Shown: piece after piece, positions 1-10,890 of the stretch
Layout of the letters: each line of letters begins with the position of its first letter
How positions within the stretch are numbered: the stretch's first letter is position 1
Origin: Chrysophaeum taylorii
Lineage: Eukaryota; Sar; Pelagophyceae; Pelagomonadales; Pelagomonadaceae
Direction of reading: 5' to 3'
DNA length: 64,000 bases
NCBI GenBank assembly: GCA_029834535.1
Contig: JAQMWT010000181.1
Coordinates: 25,756-89,755, forward strand
Notes under the pieces: generated by a model
What the model was told of the DNA's origin: nothing
Seen by the model: the letters and a program-made list of their open reading frames with translations, nothing else
Databases searched by the model: none
Translations under genes and position numbers: made by a program

Positions 1-657
1 TTCGACGAGTACATGGGCATACCAATTAACATTTAAAGACATTCGATTAAACTGAGATTTAAGCTCAGTAACATCTGTACAAGACACTGTCTCATAGTAG
101 TCGTAAGCTAAAAGCATTACTGCACGTAGTTTATTTGGATATCCAGTAAGTGCATATATCTTCTTTAATTGAGGCCACATAGCGAGTGCGGGTTTTTCTT
201 GTGATTCCAGATTAAAGAATGTGTACAAGAAACCAGCATACGTTTCGCAGTGTTTGATCCAGTCGGCATTAGAGAGACCTGTAAAGGATATGTTAGTTAG
301 AGATGAATCATACACAATTGATTTAGGGAATCGGATATCTAATAAAGTGAGGACACGTTTAACATCCTCATTTAATTCGGGACGAACGAGATTGTATGAT
401 TCTTGGTAGTAAAGTCGTTCGAGATTATTACGGACATCAACTGTTAGTTGATGTGATGAATTGACGTGCCAAGTTTTAAGATGATCAGGCAAGGCATCTT
501 CATCAGGTAAGTGTAAATCATTTACTTGTTCAGCTTTCCATTGAGCGAATATGATATCAACTTCTTGTTCAAGAAGTTGGTTATACTCCGGAGCATTCTG
601 GGTGTAAGCTTCATACGAATCGAAGCAGAATAACGCGTCCACGTATGGACTTGTCAT
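1..657 (-). CDS. gag-like protein of E1, N-terminal part, incomplete
   Basis: An open frame runs from an ATG at 657 off the left window edge, about 219 codons with no stop. It is nearly identical to the first 219 residues of the E6 gag at 33802. Known Gag proteins form the virus-like particle in which the RNA is reverse transcribed; that role is inferred here from position between the LTR and the protease frame of E6. A longer start exists: an ATG at 795 is in the same frame, but the fifth codon is TAA. In E6 the same leader carries a different stop and an 8-bp duplication, so the ancestral gag probably began at that upstream ATG. No zinc knuckle (CCHC) is visible. Confidence 0.7.
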   Translation of the reverse strand, partial: MTSPYVDALFCFDSYEAYTQNAPEYNQLLEQEVDIIFAQWKAEQVNDLHLPDEDALPDHLKTWHVNSSHQLTVDVRNNLERLYYQESYNLVRPELNEDVKRVLTLLDIRFPKSIVYDSSLTNISFTGLSNADWIKHCETYAGFLYTFFNLESQEKPALAMWPQLKKIYALTGYPNKLRAVMLLAYDYYETVSCTDVTELKSQFNRMSLNVNWYAHVLVE

Positions 658-795
658 ATGCCTGCGAAGCACCTCAATTTGTAAGCTCACCTTGGTTGAG
701 TTGTCTTGGAAACGCAATCCTGCGTTGATTTTATCAACGAGGTTTTGTTCTTGTTTGTAGATATCCGTAGTGGATATTGGTTATTGTTTTGACAT

Positions 796-1680
796 GGTTG
801 TTACCTATTAAAGAATAGGTTATAGGATTGATATACAGATTCGACACATAAGAATGAAGGGTTTCTCGAGTGCGGGTCATATGTACAGTACGCTATTTTA
901 AGAGTGGACTTTTTTACAACACCAAACAAATCAACATGCTATTTAAAAACAGGATGACTTGGGACTGAAGAATGGATTAATTCTCGAGCAGTCAGTCTTT
1001 TGTTGGGGAATAGGAGGAAAAAAACCGTACAAGTTTCCGCGGCTTGTGTAGGAAAATTTTTAATTTTATTGGCTATGCGAGTGCATATGACCAGTGACCG
1101 ACCCAACTCGGTCACAAACCAAATTAACTGGTGGGCACATACCGTCACACAACAAATATGTACAGTAGACCACCGTCAAACACATTTTCGCATTGTACTC
1201 GTGATCAGGCGCAAATTGATCACTCCATTTATACGTACAACACAGTTGGGCTGACACACCTACGCATCTGGGCCCATAACCTGGAGAGATTTGACCCTCT
1301 CCGGGTACATGGTAGATACTGCGTGCAGTCTTAGGCGTGTACAGACCATTCCGCTCGTCACATGCTACTACACAAGGTAGGGATTTAAGCCCTAACTCCT
1401 TAAGGACATTAGGTCCCATAGAAGCGTTTACACTGACAACGAGGAACGAAGCCTCTGTTAATTACACAGAACACCCCGTACCTGACGGTACGCACCTGGA
1501 GGCCTACTCCATATCGGAAAAGAGCTTCAGACTGGGTTCTTCATAGTCATGAAAATATATAATTGCGGAAGGGGTAAGGAAGGAAAGAGTGAAAGCCGTA
1601 TTACGGAGAGAAAACCCTCTTGTAGAGATAGGTGCGAAATGTTCCAGTGTCGCACACATAATAGTGTGGCTCTCTGGATT
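796..1680 (-). repeat. LTR and untranslated leader of E1
   Basis: Alignment with 32771-33655 in inverse orientation defines this region. The outer end is at 1680; the inner LTR end cannot be placed, because the second LTR of this element is not in the window. A GACCGAGTTGGGTCGGTC palindrome lies inside. The LTR does not show TG...CA ends. A 117-codon frame inside it (1066-1419) is treated as non-coding. Confidence 0.7.
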
Positions 1681-2546
1681 TCTTACAAACTCCTCATCTA
1701 CGTTGAATATCCACCTTCTTGCTGGTGCACGCCATTCCGAAGGCAGCCTACTTGTTGAAAACAAGATCAGCAAATACCAAGCTTCCATTGACGCATTCGG
1801 ATCCACCTACACCCTCACTGCCGGCGATAGTCCCGCTGACAAGACACTTCATCTTGATTCCTTCCAAGGATATTTTTGGCTCGTGCAAGCTTATCCCCCA
1901 GTCGACACAGCTCACGGCACCCTCCCTGCCATCCGCAATCTGCTACAACAGTGCGCCCTTGTCATGCCCAACTGTGTTACTTATGATCAATCTTCCGACC
2001 GGCACTCTTTCAAAGACAAGTACTTCTCATTGGAAGACCATCACCTTTCTCACAGTCGGTATATTGGCTACTTACGCGGCAGCGACCGCAAGCTTGGATC
2101 CAAATTCCATTATATGCTTGCCCCTCTGCCCACCATACGTTGATACGCCAGCGTGATCTTGCTGGATCCACGCAACGGGGAACTCGCTACCCAGCTCGCT
2201 CTGAGCTTATTAAAGCCAGGAGCCATACTCGCCCTCAGGCAACCTTCTTACTCTCACCGAAGAAGGACCTGTGCTGTGATCTTCTCAGCAATGCCTTGCC
2301 TGCAGGCAGTTACCATACTCTCTATACGCATATATGCCGCATGGTTGTCGATATGAAGACTCCCATGTTGGATCCCTCCTTTCAACATGATCTTGCCACG
2401 TTGAAGAAAGAAAGAAGACCTATGTGTCTACCTTCTTCACTCAGGAGCTGGCTCTCTCCAGTCACAGCTCAGACACTATCTCCCAGGCTGATGCATTCAT
2501 GAGCTACATCTCCAACCGCAGCTGGACCGAAATGTCGCTAAACTAC
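1681..2546 (+). pseudogene. C-terminal part of C5-MTase-like domain of E2
   Basis: Two overlapping frames (1589-2143 and 2140-2502, only the part right of 1680 being E2) match residues about 290-560 of the E7 methyltransferase ORF. Shared blocks include IDAFGSTYT, EDHHLSHSRYIGYLRGSDRK and, near 2285, the motif X equivalent LSNALPAGSY. The reading frame shifts near 2143 and has a TGA after the APLPTIR block. In other C5-MTases motif X closes the catalytic domain. The domain ends at a TEMSLNY site. The first half, with motifs I to VIII, is off the window left of E1. Confidence 0.65.
2526..2546 (+). other. Putative protease cleavage site TEMSLNY (MTase|IN border, E2)
   Basis: The codons read T-E-M-S-L-N-Y after the MTase domain and before an acidic linker leading to IN. 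The same peptide occurs at the equivalent place in E7, E9 and E10 and at other domain borders. S-x-N-Y is a known kind of retroviral aspartic protease site; use here is inferred. Confidence 0.5.
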
Positions 2547-2644
2547 CGCTCCTCAGGAACTGCACCTGGAGAAGCACTTTCTACAGCCACAACTGCTACT
2601 GATGTTGACTCCAACGACGACACCACCGCTCCCTCATTAGATGC

Positions 2645-2767
2645 TAAAGATAGGAAATTCTATTTAGGGCTAGTACCCCCTATCCTAGGGTTAGCACCTT
2701 CACATCTCACACTAAAAAAATCAGAAAACATCGCTGTGTTATCAACACCGTGCTGTCCTCGTTGTTA
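2645..2767 (+). repeat. 5' LTR of E3 (homologous part)
   Basis: It matches 10700-10749 joined to 15784-15867 of the 3' LTR. After the shared GTTGTTAA at about 2767 the two LTRs no longer align, so the 5' copy may have lost about 75 bp, or the border differs. Confidence 0.7.
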
Positions 2768-3890
2768 AAGGTTTCTCCCGTCTTGCTAATTGTCTTCGTA
2801 CCCCGAACGACTCTCAGCTCCTCGACGAAGATAAGGCTGCGATTCACCATCTGCTCAAGCTTATTGCACGCATCACAACGCACCACAGTTATATCGACGT
2901 TTGAACGCAGCTTCTGGGCTCACCTCAAGCCCCACCACTCCCTCAACTTCAAGCCTCTCCGCTTTGTCACCGACGTCGGTCGTCTGCAGACCAAAGACAA
3001 AGACAATCCGCGCCTCCGTTCACGCCGCCTTGGTTTCCACCTCACCGAAGTTGACGATGACGCTTCTCCTCCCGAAGACGAGAAACCCCCTGATCCAGAC
3101 GACGCATCTCCGGACGACGCCGACCTTGTCGACGCCTTTATCACTGACGTCTCGACCCAGACGATGACAACGCACGCATCCAACACCTCCACGCTTATCG
3201 CAAGAAACAACTCACTCGCCACCCTAAGAAAAACAAAAAGCCCCTGAATCCTCGTTCACCGTCATACTACGACATCAATGACTGTCCCAAGCCCAAGACC
3301 ACCCCGGTCACACCCACCAAACATAAGCCAAATCCCCGTGTTCCTCCTGTCACCCCTGACAAAGCGAATACCCGCACCTCCGCAAGGTCACATTTCCCAC
3401 ACAAACGCACCCTCCCAAGCCACCCACTCCTGACCAACGGTTCGAAGTCCCACTACGTGATGTTCGCCGTAAACCCCAGACCATCCGTAACCTCGGTCAA
3501 GCTGCCCGGCAACACACCTCCAACTCTGACCGCATGACCAAGCTCATCAGCCTCATCACCGCCATCTCTGACGAGATTCTCCTATCTGAGGCTGATACTG
3601 ATGCCGCCGACTTCCTTCAGCTCCTCTCCTCCGACCAACCGCGGGATGATCAAGCTGATGAGGGCGCAATCGACGATGGCTTGTCATATGATAACCAAGG
3701 TCTACTCGGTTTATATGATGACCAAGGTCACTTTGGCTTATACGACGATGACCAAGTTCCCGAGATCGAAGATCAAGAAGACTCAATCGAAGAATACGTA
3801 CAACGCCACCAAGACTACATACTTGCACTTCATCAGAGCCGGCTTGTTCGCTAGCGGTTGCCGACGACGCCTGTGCCGCCAACCAAACAA
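2768..3890 (+). pseudogene. Degenerate gag region of E3
   Basis: No long single frame remains. One frame (to 3247) gives an acidic, Asp/Pro-rich stretch around 3045-3150. Another frame between about 3160 and 3520 is very basic (RKKQLTRHPKKNKKP), as in a nucleocapsid tail. The frame 3534-3854 is acidic with a short repeat built on GLYDDQGHFGLYDDDQ. Position between the LTR and the protease motif makes a gag origin likely. No zinc knuckle is visible. The protein family is not recognised. Confidence 0.45.
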
Positions 3891-3933
3891 CTTAAATCAG
3901 GCACCCAGCCTGGCGATGACAAAATTGCCCACA

Positions 3934-4182
3934 TCATCGACAATTTCCAACACAGTCGCAGATTTCTTATGCGCAGCGTACACCGCAGGAAATCCTTCTA
4001 AAAATACGAACTCCCTGCACGGATGCAACGGCCCCGGCACCGAATTTTCTTTGCTCGACGGCGGTGCTTCCTTTTGTTTACTCGCACCACAACAAATTTT
4101 GTTCAAGAATCCATACGCAGGATTCCCGAGCATACCATCCGCATGGGAAGAGGCACTCTCACCAGCAACTTCATTGGTATAA
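3934..4182 (+). pseudogene. Copia aspartic protease remnant of E3
   Basis: The frame reads FSLLDGGASFCLL with the catalytic Asp codon at 4057-4059. Copia proteases usually show DSGAS; here the triad is D-G-G, followed by the typical A-S. The frame ends at 4182 inside the domain and the sequence continues in the frame of 4023-4946, so at least one frameshift is present. A retroviral-type protease would act as a dimer and cut the polyprotein. Confidence 0.6.
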
Positions 4183-4599
4183 AGCCACCATATCTGCAAG
4201 CTGCAGGTCTCTCATCACACGACATCAAAGGCTCTACTGGCTACGCATTATACTTGGTTTTCCTGGTCGTCCCGCATTTCCGACCAGGTTTACAGGTTAT
4301 AACGACATCCCAGTTAAAAGCTCTCAAAGTTCAGGCAACGGACCCGCCGTTGCCGCAAATGCCATATTTGTATGAATTTCTGAAAAACTCCACTTCAGAC
4401 CCTCATGACTACAAAACACTTTTAAAAACCACTGCTGTAGTTATCGCTCATCGACAGACTAACGGCCTCCTGTCACTGCCATCTCATCCTAAGCATGTAT
4501 TCGCCAATGTGGTCAGCTTCCACACTCGTCGCGAGATGTCCCTCAAGGATGAAATCGCAAACATTACGCAAAAAGTCGCAAAAACACGCTCGCAGTCCC

Positions 4600-6400
4600 A
4601 TTTTCTCGATTTTGCCAAATTGCAAGCTTATTCTGCTTTTCTGGCGGAATCTTTCAAACTGCCGAGCCCCTATTTAGAATATGCGCTCACTGGTACCGCG
4701 GTCCTCTCTGTGTTCACACAACCCCCTCCGCTGCACACCGCCAATATCGCAGGTGGACTCCACCAAGAAGGCCTCACCTCCTTTCGCAAACGCTTCGACA
4801 AACGCATTATTGTCGTTGTCACCTGTGAAATTAACCCCACCATGCACGCCCGCGCGCAACAGGTGTTCCCGGATGTCAGCATTACAGGGATCTCAGGCAG
4901 CTTACTGCGCCCTTCAAACTGGCAAACTACGACTGCCTCGACTTGAGATGGCTGTCTTCACCCTGCCCTGTCAACACCCAGCGTAATGAAGGAATATGAT
5001 GGCCATGCAACTCCAGCGACTGCCGATCTTTTGGTCAAAGAACAAGCCCGCTTTGTTCGTTGCATGCTCTCGACATACACCACTGTCGATGACGTTCCAC
5101 CATACCCGAAAACTCATCACGAGTGCACGCAACTCGCCAAACACTATCAATGTGTGGGCTACTTTCGACACTCCGGTGTCTACAACGCCTCAACCTTCGG
5201 CGACGCCATAAGCAAGCACCGCTATCTCGCTGTCTTCGCTCGGCACCCGCTATATGGCTACAATCTCCAGAAAACGGCCTCCTCCTGGTTGACATCCCCA
5301 TCGAGCATGGTTCCCTTCTTGGACCCTAGTCACACCATCCCAGGAGATCTCTGGATACCCGCCCCCGCCCTTCGCGGCACTGTGACCCGCTCAACCTTGG
5401 ATTACCATCAACAAAAGGCTATCTTCTCGTACACACCCGCCAACGCAGCTCAACTGTCGATTTACGAGAATGCACGCATCTGCCAAATGCTCGCACGTCC
5501 AAAGCAGCCTTTCATGGATCTTGGACTAGACGCAGACGGCACCCCCTATGCCTCCATGACTTCCATCCCGCACCTCCTGGTATTTACACTACTGCACAAC
5601 CACTTGCTGCAACACCCCACTCTCGCCTCCTGGAACACGCTTCGCTGCTTCCACGCTTCCGAGTCAAAATGCGCCTACCAGCTGGATGGACTCGTCCCCG
5701 GCACCGCTGCTACCGCCCTTGCATGCGGCTACTTCACGCGCGCCTCGCTCACGCTCCATTCGCGCCACCCCCAGATCCTGGATTGCTCCCACCAAACCGC
5801 CGCTTTCTCGCCGCAACACGCCTTCTCCCTGTCTGTCCCCAAGGGCACCGCTTTTCTGGTCGTGGCCTTCACCACCTCCTCGGCTGCCGCGCACAGCTGC
5901 TCGCGTCCCTCCACGTGGGTCCACTACATGAATCGCTCGCACCCCGGATTTGCCGCGATCGATTCACGAGGGCGAATCACTCTCGATGACCCCACGGGAC
6001 TCATAATGTCCGAAGCACGTCCCACTTACGCGGACTATGTCGGCCACATCGGCGAAACGCTCCGGAAAAGCACCAAGTGCTACTCGGTCACTGGCTCGTA
6101 CCCCGCCAACACGAGTCACTCCAACGCACTTCTGCTGGTCTCCCCCGAACGCATCCGATACGCGACTCTTGACGAAGTCGCAAAATTTGGACACCATTCG
6201 GACCCAGCGCTTCTCCGCTTGTTCCGCCAGCACCCACCGTTCTTCGCGTTCAAGGCACTGGCCAACGCTGTCCCACTTAACATGCTGCAGGCCAAGTACA
6301 GTGCTGCCCTCGCACATCACGCCTCGCATCACCACGTGGACCTTCACATCGAATGGGGCGCCCTACGCAATGGCATTCCTAGCCCAGGAGACATCTGTCA
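4600..6400 (+). pseudogene. C5-cytosine methyltransferase-like domain of E3 (between PR and IN)
   Basis: C5-MTase motifs appear in canonical order. Motif I region: TAVLSVFTQPPP (about 4694) followed by VVVTCEINP (4815), the acidic cofactor-binding strand. Motif IV: LSSPCPVNTQRN with the catalytic Cys codon at 4964-4966. Motif VI: TTVDDVPP (ENV replaced by DDV). Motif VIII: NASTFGDAISKHRYLAVFAR (about 5190-5245). After about 300 residues, the size of a target-recognition domain, come motif IX-like RIRYATLDEVAK and motif X-like KALANAVPLNML (about 6255). Frameshifts lie near 4890 and 4985; from 4986 onward one frame is open to 6824. The family transfers methyl from S-adenosylmethionine to C5 of cytosine. 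Activity cannot be judged, and motif VI has lost its Glu. Confidence 0.78.
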
Positions 6401-6639
6401 GATCACGGAACTCTGCTCCAACATCGCCGGCCGCCTCCTAGCAGTTGAAGACCTCCACCTCACCTCCCTCTTCGGTGCGGTTGCAGGTCCTCACTGTGCT
6501 GCGATTCGCAAGTCACCCAACTCGAGAAACCTCGGAACGTTGCTTGCCGAAGCCACCGTTGCAAAGGTCAGAGTTGACAAGCGAGCCACCCGCCCGAGCA
6601 CACCGACTGTTGCGCTGCCTCCTTTTCACAAGCCTGGCA

Positions 6640-7583
6640 CCATTCAGCACGCTCAAAGAGTGCTCCTGGTCACCCGCTGGCACCGCATTCACCACCAGCA
6701 GCCCGAGATTCTTCGCCGCACGATCGCAGCTAATGTCACTAACCTCCGCCCAGGTGATGACCGGTATCTGCAGGACTGCACCGACTGCAAGCGCTGCCAG
6801 TCACGCGTCGGTTTCAGCCAGTAGAACGCTTATTGGTCGCATGGCGAACTGGCCTATGCCCCTGGCCAACATCTCCACATGGATGTGTCCTACCCGAGCA
6901 TCCGCAAATGCTATGGTGGATTTCGTTACATCACGCACTTCGTGTGCGTTATATCGCCCCACAAATGGGTATACTTCCTGCGGAAACTGGACGCACAAGA
7001 CGTTCTTGCAGGAATCCTCTACGTGGTCAACGTCGTAAAGGTCGAATTCGATGTACATGTTAAAATGATATCATCGGACGCATTCTCGACATTCCGCTCC
7101 GAAGCCTTTCACCCGCTCAAAGTGCAACTTGGAGTCCAGTTTCAAATCATTGGTCGCCACCTACACCAGCGGAACTTGGTGGAAAACATCATAAAAGAAA
7201 ACACCAGGGGCACCGTCGTTCGCCTTCCGAATCTGCGCCATGTTCGCATCAAAGGGAAGCCCATCAGCGCCGAGTATTACCATCCGTTTGCTCTGCTGCA
7301 CGAGATCCAAGCCGACAACCAACGCTCCCATGGACTGCCTTCGCGCACTCACATGTCTTGCACCGTCCCCAGGCGCATCATGTCGTCAAAGGCACCACTC
7401 TTGAAGCTCCTCCCATTTGGCGAACCAGTCACTTTCGTATACCCGCGAAGCCATCAAATGGAGCCCTCCAGCGTCTCGGCCTCCTACTTCCACAGCAACA
7501 ATTATCTGCCTAACCTCCCGGGCACTGGCAGATTTAGCCGCGATGTCCACAGCCCCATCCTGCTTGTACATCAAGGGAAGTAA
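6640..7583 (+). pseudogene. Integrase of E3
   Basis: The frame that begins at 4986 carries the zinc-binding start (W-H-R-I-H-H about 6680, then C-T-D-C at 6780-6790). After a single in-frame TAG (6822-6824) it continues to 7583. The catalytic core has the three acidic residues: HMDVSYPS (about 6875), SSDAFSTFRS (about 7075) and QRNLVENIIKENTR (about 7180). IN precedes RT, which is the Copia order. The only visible lesion in the core is the nonsense codon before it. IN inserts the cDNA copy into host chromosomes. Confidence 0.75.
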
Positions 7584-7784
7584 GGGAAAATCGTCACGTC
7601 AAACGACTTCCACGTCGACGCAGATATGCCTGTTAATCGCAACAAGGAAATTGAGCTCATTAAAATCTGCTCGTACATCAAGGGAGGTATTGGAAAATCG
7701 CCACTTCAAACGACTTCCACGTCGACGCAGATATGCCTGTTAATCGCAACAAGGAAATTGAGCTCATTGAAGCACAGGCACAGT
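7571..7784 (+). repeat. 107-bp tandem duplication in E3 linker
   Basis: Two adjacent copies of a 107-bp unit, each ending near GGAAATTGAGCTCATT, differ by a few bases. The length is not a multiple of three, so the duplication shifts the reading frame after IN. Confidence 0.85.
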
Positions 7785-8485
7785 CTCCAACAAACTCACG
7801 GCAAGATAACCCGCCCCCAGCCATCAGCAACCAGCCGATGCCGGAACTTGGACAGGAATCACGAAATGAGGGCGAGACTCGCAATCACGACCACGACGAC
7901 AAACCTCACGATAACACGGATCCAGCTCAAAACTCTGCCACCAGTCCAAGCTCCGATAGTGACGAGCCACCCGAACAGGACTTTTCGCTCCTCAACAGGC
8001 CTCCTCCAACGGACGGCAGTATCCCGATGCCAAAGCGACACGACCAATTACAGGTTATTCTCGACGACTCAGGCTTTACCCCTGTCATTGTGCATCGCAA
8101 CCAGAGTGACAAACTCAAAGCAGATCTCAAGGACGACCGCGGTTTCCGCATTCCTAAAGATCAACTCTACATCGTGAAACTCTACATCGTGAAACGTGTT
8201 GACTATGGGCAGCTGTTCACCAGGCGCATTATCGCCTCAGAGTATGGTCGCAACTGGAAGTACCAACAGGATCAGCCCACGGCACGCGCCACAGCCAACA
8301 TGTCTAGCACATTGATGTTCCTTATCAGTGTCCGCGCTTTGCACCGAGGGCATGCCGCCAGCCTCGCGTCCGGATTGAACATAAGGAGACATGCTAAGCC
8401 ACCGGACGATGTACCGATAGGATGCCTCCTCGCGCACACTACTAAAGATTACGGCATATTGGGTGGCAGCGCGTTTGATCTGTAG
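7733..8485 (+). pseudogene. IN-RT linker region of E3
   Basis: A 250-codon frame after the tandem duplication is Asp/His/Pro-rich at first and basic later. A 15-bp repeat encodes LYIVK twice (about 8167-8197). It occupies the place of the linker between IN and RT in lineage A but shows no clear similarity to it. I do not recognise a domain. Confidence 0.4.
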
Positions 8486-8506
8486 AGAGAAACAGACGCC
8501 GGGCTC

Positions 8507-10654
8507 TTGCATGTCGACTTCCCACAGATGCCGTATCATTCGTCTGTTCTAGTTGACCATCTGGACAACGATAACACTGTCCTCGAGAACTACGTGTGCC
8601 ATGACAATTTGTCACCGGCAGAGTACTATGCGCGACAATGGAACCGAGAATTCTGCTGTATGAGTTCCTCCCTGTTATGGGACATCTCCGCGCACCAGCA
8701 CTACCACATAGTTTCTCGTCATATACATGCTTTCATGCACGACTCCGGCGAACTCGATCACCTTTTTCTAAGTCTAAGTGACCCGAACCAAGACATACTT
8801 CAAGAAGTCATGGACTATGACTTGCAGCACATCGACCACGTCGAGTTGCAGCTCGTGACTGCAGATGACATTGTCTATGAGCTCAAGGGCCTCAGCGAAG
8901 AAGATAAGCTCAAGCACATCGCTTCAATTCGCTAGAAGATTGAGGGATTATGCTCTAGTGGCGTCTTCAAGCTGGAGCCATTGCCGCCGGATCGTTCGTC
9001 AATATCGACGAAACTCGTGCTAAAGATCGAGTATTTTGCTGACGGCACTCCGGACCGCTATAGGGCTCACCTAGTTGCCCGAGGTTTCTTGGCACGCGTC
9101 GGCATCGATTTCCAAGCCACCTCTTCACCGACCGCGATGCTCGCCACCAACCGGTTATTGCTCGCCATCGCCGTGAAGCACAAGCTCCCCGTCGCGCACG
9201 CGGACATCCCACAGGCCTTCATCCAATCGGCGCTTCATCGCCCGGTATGGATCGATTTGCCTCATGGTATTTGTGTCTCGCAGAACCTCATTCAGCAAAT
9301 ACACAAGAACCACCCAGAGTCCAAGCTAGCTCTGCGACTCGTCAAGGCACTCTATGGTCTCAAACAGTCAGCTTTGTTGTGGAACATCAAGCTTGACTCG
9401 TTCCTTCGACAACACGAGTTCGAACGCTCGCAAGTCGACACTTGTCTCTACATAAGCTGGGATCGATCTATCAACAGATGGGTTCTCCTATCCGTTTCCG
9501 TCGACGATCTTTTGATCACTGGTACCAACACCGCCAAAATTGCGTTTCTTCGCACTGCCTTGGAGAAAGAATATGGCAAAGGCACCTGGCACGACAATAT
9601 TCGATTTTTGTTTGGTATCGATGTGCATTACAATGTATCCGCTGGTCATCTCACTATGAATGTCGCAACAAAGATCAATAAAATACTCGCCGAACCTAAG
9701 CTCGACATTCGCGGTTCGGACGTACCACACTCTAATTTGCTCCATCATAAGCCTTCGGCTAAGCTTCTCTCCGATTTGGCTCCTACCCTCGACATTCTTC
9801 GCAAACATATTCCTCATTATTGTGGCACTAGTATCTACCTCTCCGTTACATGTCGCCCTGATATTACAACTCTGTGCAACAAATGCTGCAAAGGCATGCA
9901 CAATCCTGAGCAGACTCATCTTCTGCACTTGTGTGTTTTACTTCGCTAATTGAAGGGTACTCCGAATGACTATTTAGATTATTCATCCGACTGCCCTTCC
10001 ATTACGCCCTTTATTCGGCACTTGATCACCAACTATCCTGAATTGCATCATCTTAGTTCGCCCATTATTTGTTTCACTGATGCCAGTTTTGCAGACAATT
10101 CCGAACCCCGCTTACGATCTCACTCTGGTGCTTGTATTTTCGTTGTTGGCAGTCTCGTATTTTGGTCTAGTAAACGACAGACACTCACGGCCAAGAGCAC
10201 CATGGAAGCCGAACTCATCGCCGCTGGCGCGGTTGCTGATGAATGTCAATGGTTTCATAAGACCTTTTCTTCCCATCCCTATTTATTTTCGTGTGATCAA
10301 GCTCACGCTACCCCCCTGCTTATCGACAATGCTAGCGCATTTCATGTTGCTAATCACCCTAAAGTCAGTGCTCCCTCTCGTCATATTAACTTACGAGAAT
10401 TTCGCATCCGTGACTACCAAGCCAATTCTGTGATTCGTCCCCTCTGGTGTCCTACTCAGTACCAGATTGCCGATCATTTTTCGGAACTTCTTTCTCGCAC
10501 TTTGTTTCACAAGTTCAAGAACGCCCATGGTGTTCATTCCACCTCTTCTTCACCACCATCTCATCTAGTCCACCTTCCCACTTCTCTTCCACCATCCGAC
10601 TCCGTTCAAAACACTCTTCACGTTCTTGTTGACGGGAAATCTCTTCCTGTTTAG
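8507..10654 (+). pseudogene. Reverse transcriptase - RNase H of E3
   Basis: One frame of 716 codons is interrupted only by TAG at 8933-8935 and TAA at 9947-9949. RT blocks: KLVLKIEYFADG, YRAHLVARGF, ADIPQAFIQS (first catalytic Asp), LVKALYGLKQS and the active-site SVSVDDLLITG (about 9505). The second stop falls where Copia elements read LLRYLKGT, so it is a one-base nonsense change. RH residues follow: CFTDASFAD (about 10075), TMEAELIAAG (10202) and LLIDNASAFH (10320), with HINLREFRIRD near the end. RT-RH copies the RNA into DNA in the particle. No second ORF follows before the LTR at 10700. Confidence 0.85.
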
Positions 10655-10699
10655 TTTGATCCGGATTTTGCTCGGTCCCGAGTTCAATCTGTGAGGGCG

Positions 10700-10749
10700 T
10701 AGAGATATAAAATTCTATTTAGGGCTAGTACCCCCCTATCCTAGGGTTA
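10700..10749 (+). repeat. 3' LTR of E3, first part
   Basis: It matches 2645-2693 and is preceded by the purine run GTGAGGGCG, a weak polypurine-tract candidate. The LTR is cut at TATCCTAGGGTTA by the LINE; this 13-bp sequence is repeated at 15771-15783 as the LINE target-site duplication. Confidence 0.8.
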
Positions 10750-10890
10750 CGGAGCAAGCTCGAAGGTTAGCGAACGTGCGCTGATCAAAACAACTTAGAT
10801 TGGCGGGCGTGAGAGCGTCGAGCTGAAATGAGAGTGGGGTGGGAGGGTGTAAGGGGTGTAAGGTGTAAGCAAGGACGGCAAGGCGTTAGC

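Larger units (their letters stand above)
1..1680 (-). mobile_element. E1: Copia-type element, lineage C, 5' part, cut by window edge
   Basis: This stretch is the reverse complement of about 32771-34459 (E6), with scattered substitutions and small indels. It contains an LTR, an untranslated leader and the first part of gag. The outer LTR end reads CCAGAGAG in element orientation. The same end appears at 32771 and at 46189 next to different flanking DNA, so it is a real element terminus. Beyond 1680 the sequence is methyltransferase-coding DNA of E2, so E1 inserted into E2. The rest of E1 lies left of the window. Confidence 0.85.

Noticed and set aside
1066-1419. A 117-codon frame in the lineage C LTR, intact in both copies (also 33035-33388)
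   Set aside because: The two copies differ by about 11 amino-acid changes and only about 3 silent ones, so there is no sign of protein-level selection; it is treated as chance LTR sequence.
4023-4946. Reading the C-terminal end of this frame (LLRPSNWQTTTAST) as part of the MTase
   Set aside because: The frame with SSPCPVNTQRN matches motif IV of lineages A and C better, so a frameshift at about 4890 is assumed instead.
5664-5942. Gly/Arg-rich minus-strand frames opposite the E3 MTase
   Set aside because: Shadow of the coding frame on the other strand; the plus frame has the recognised motifs.
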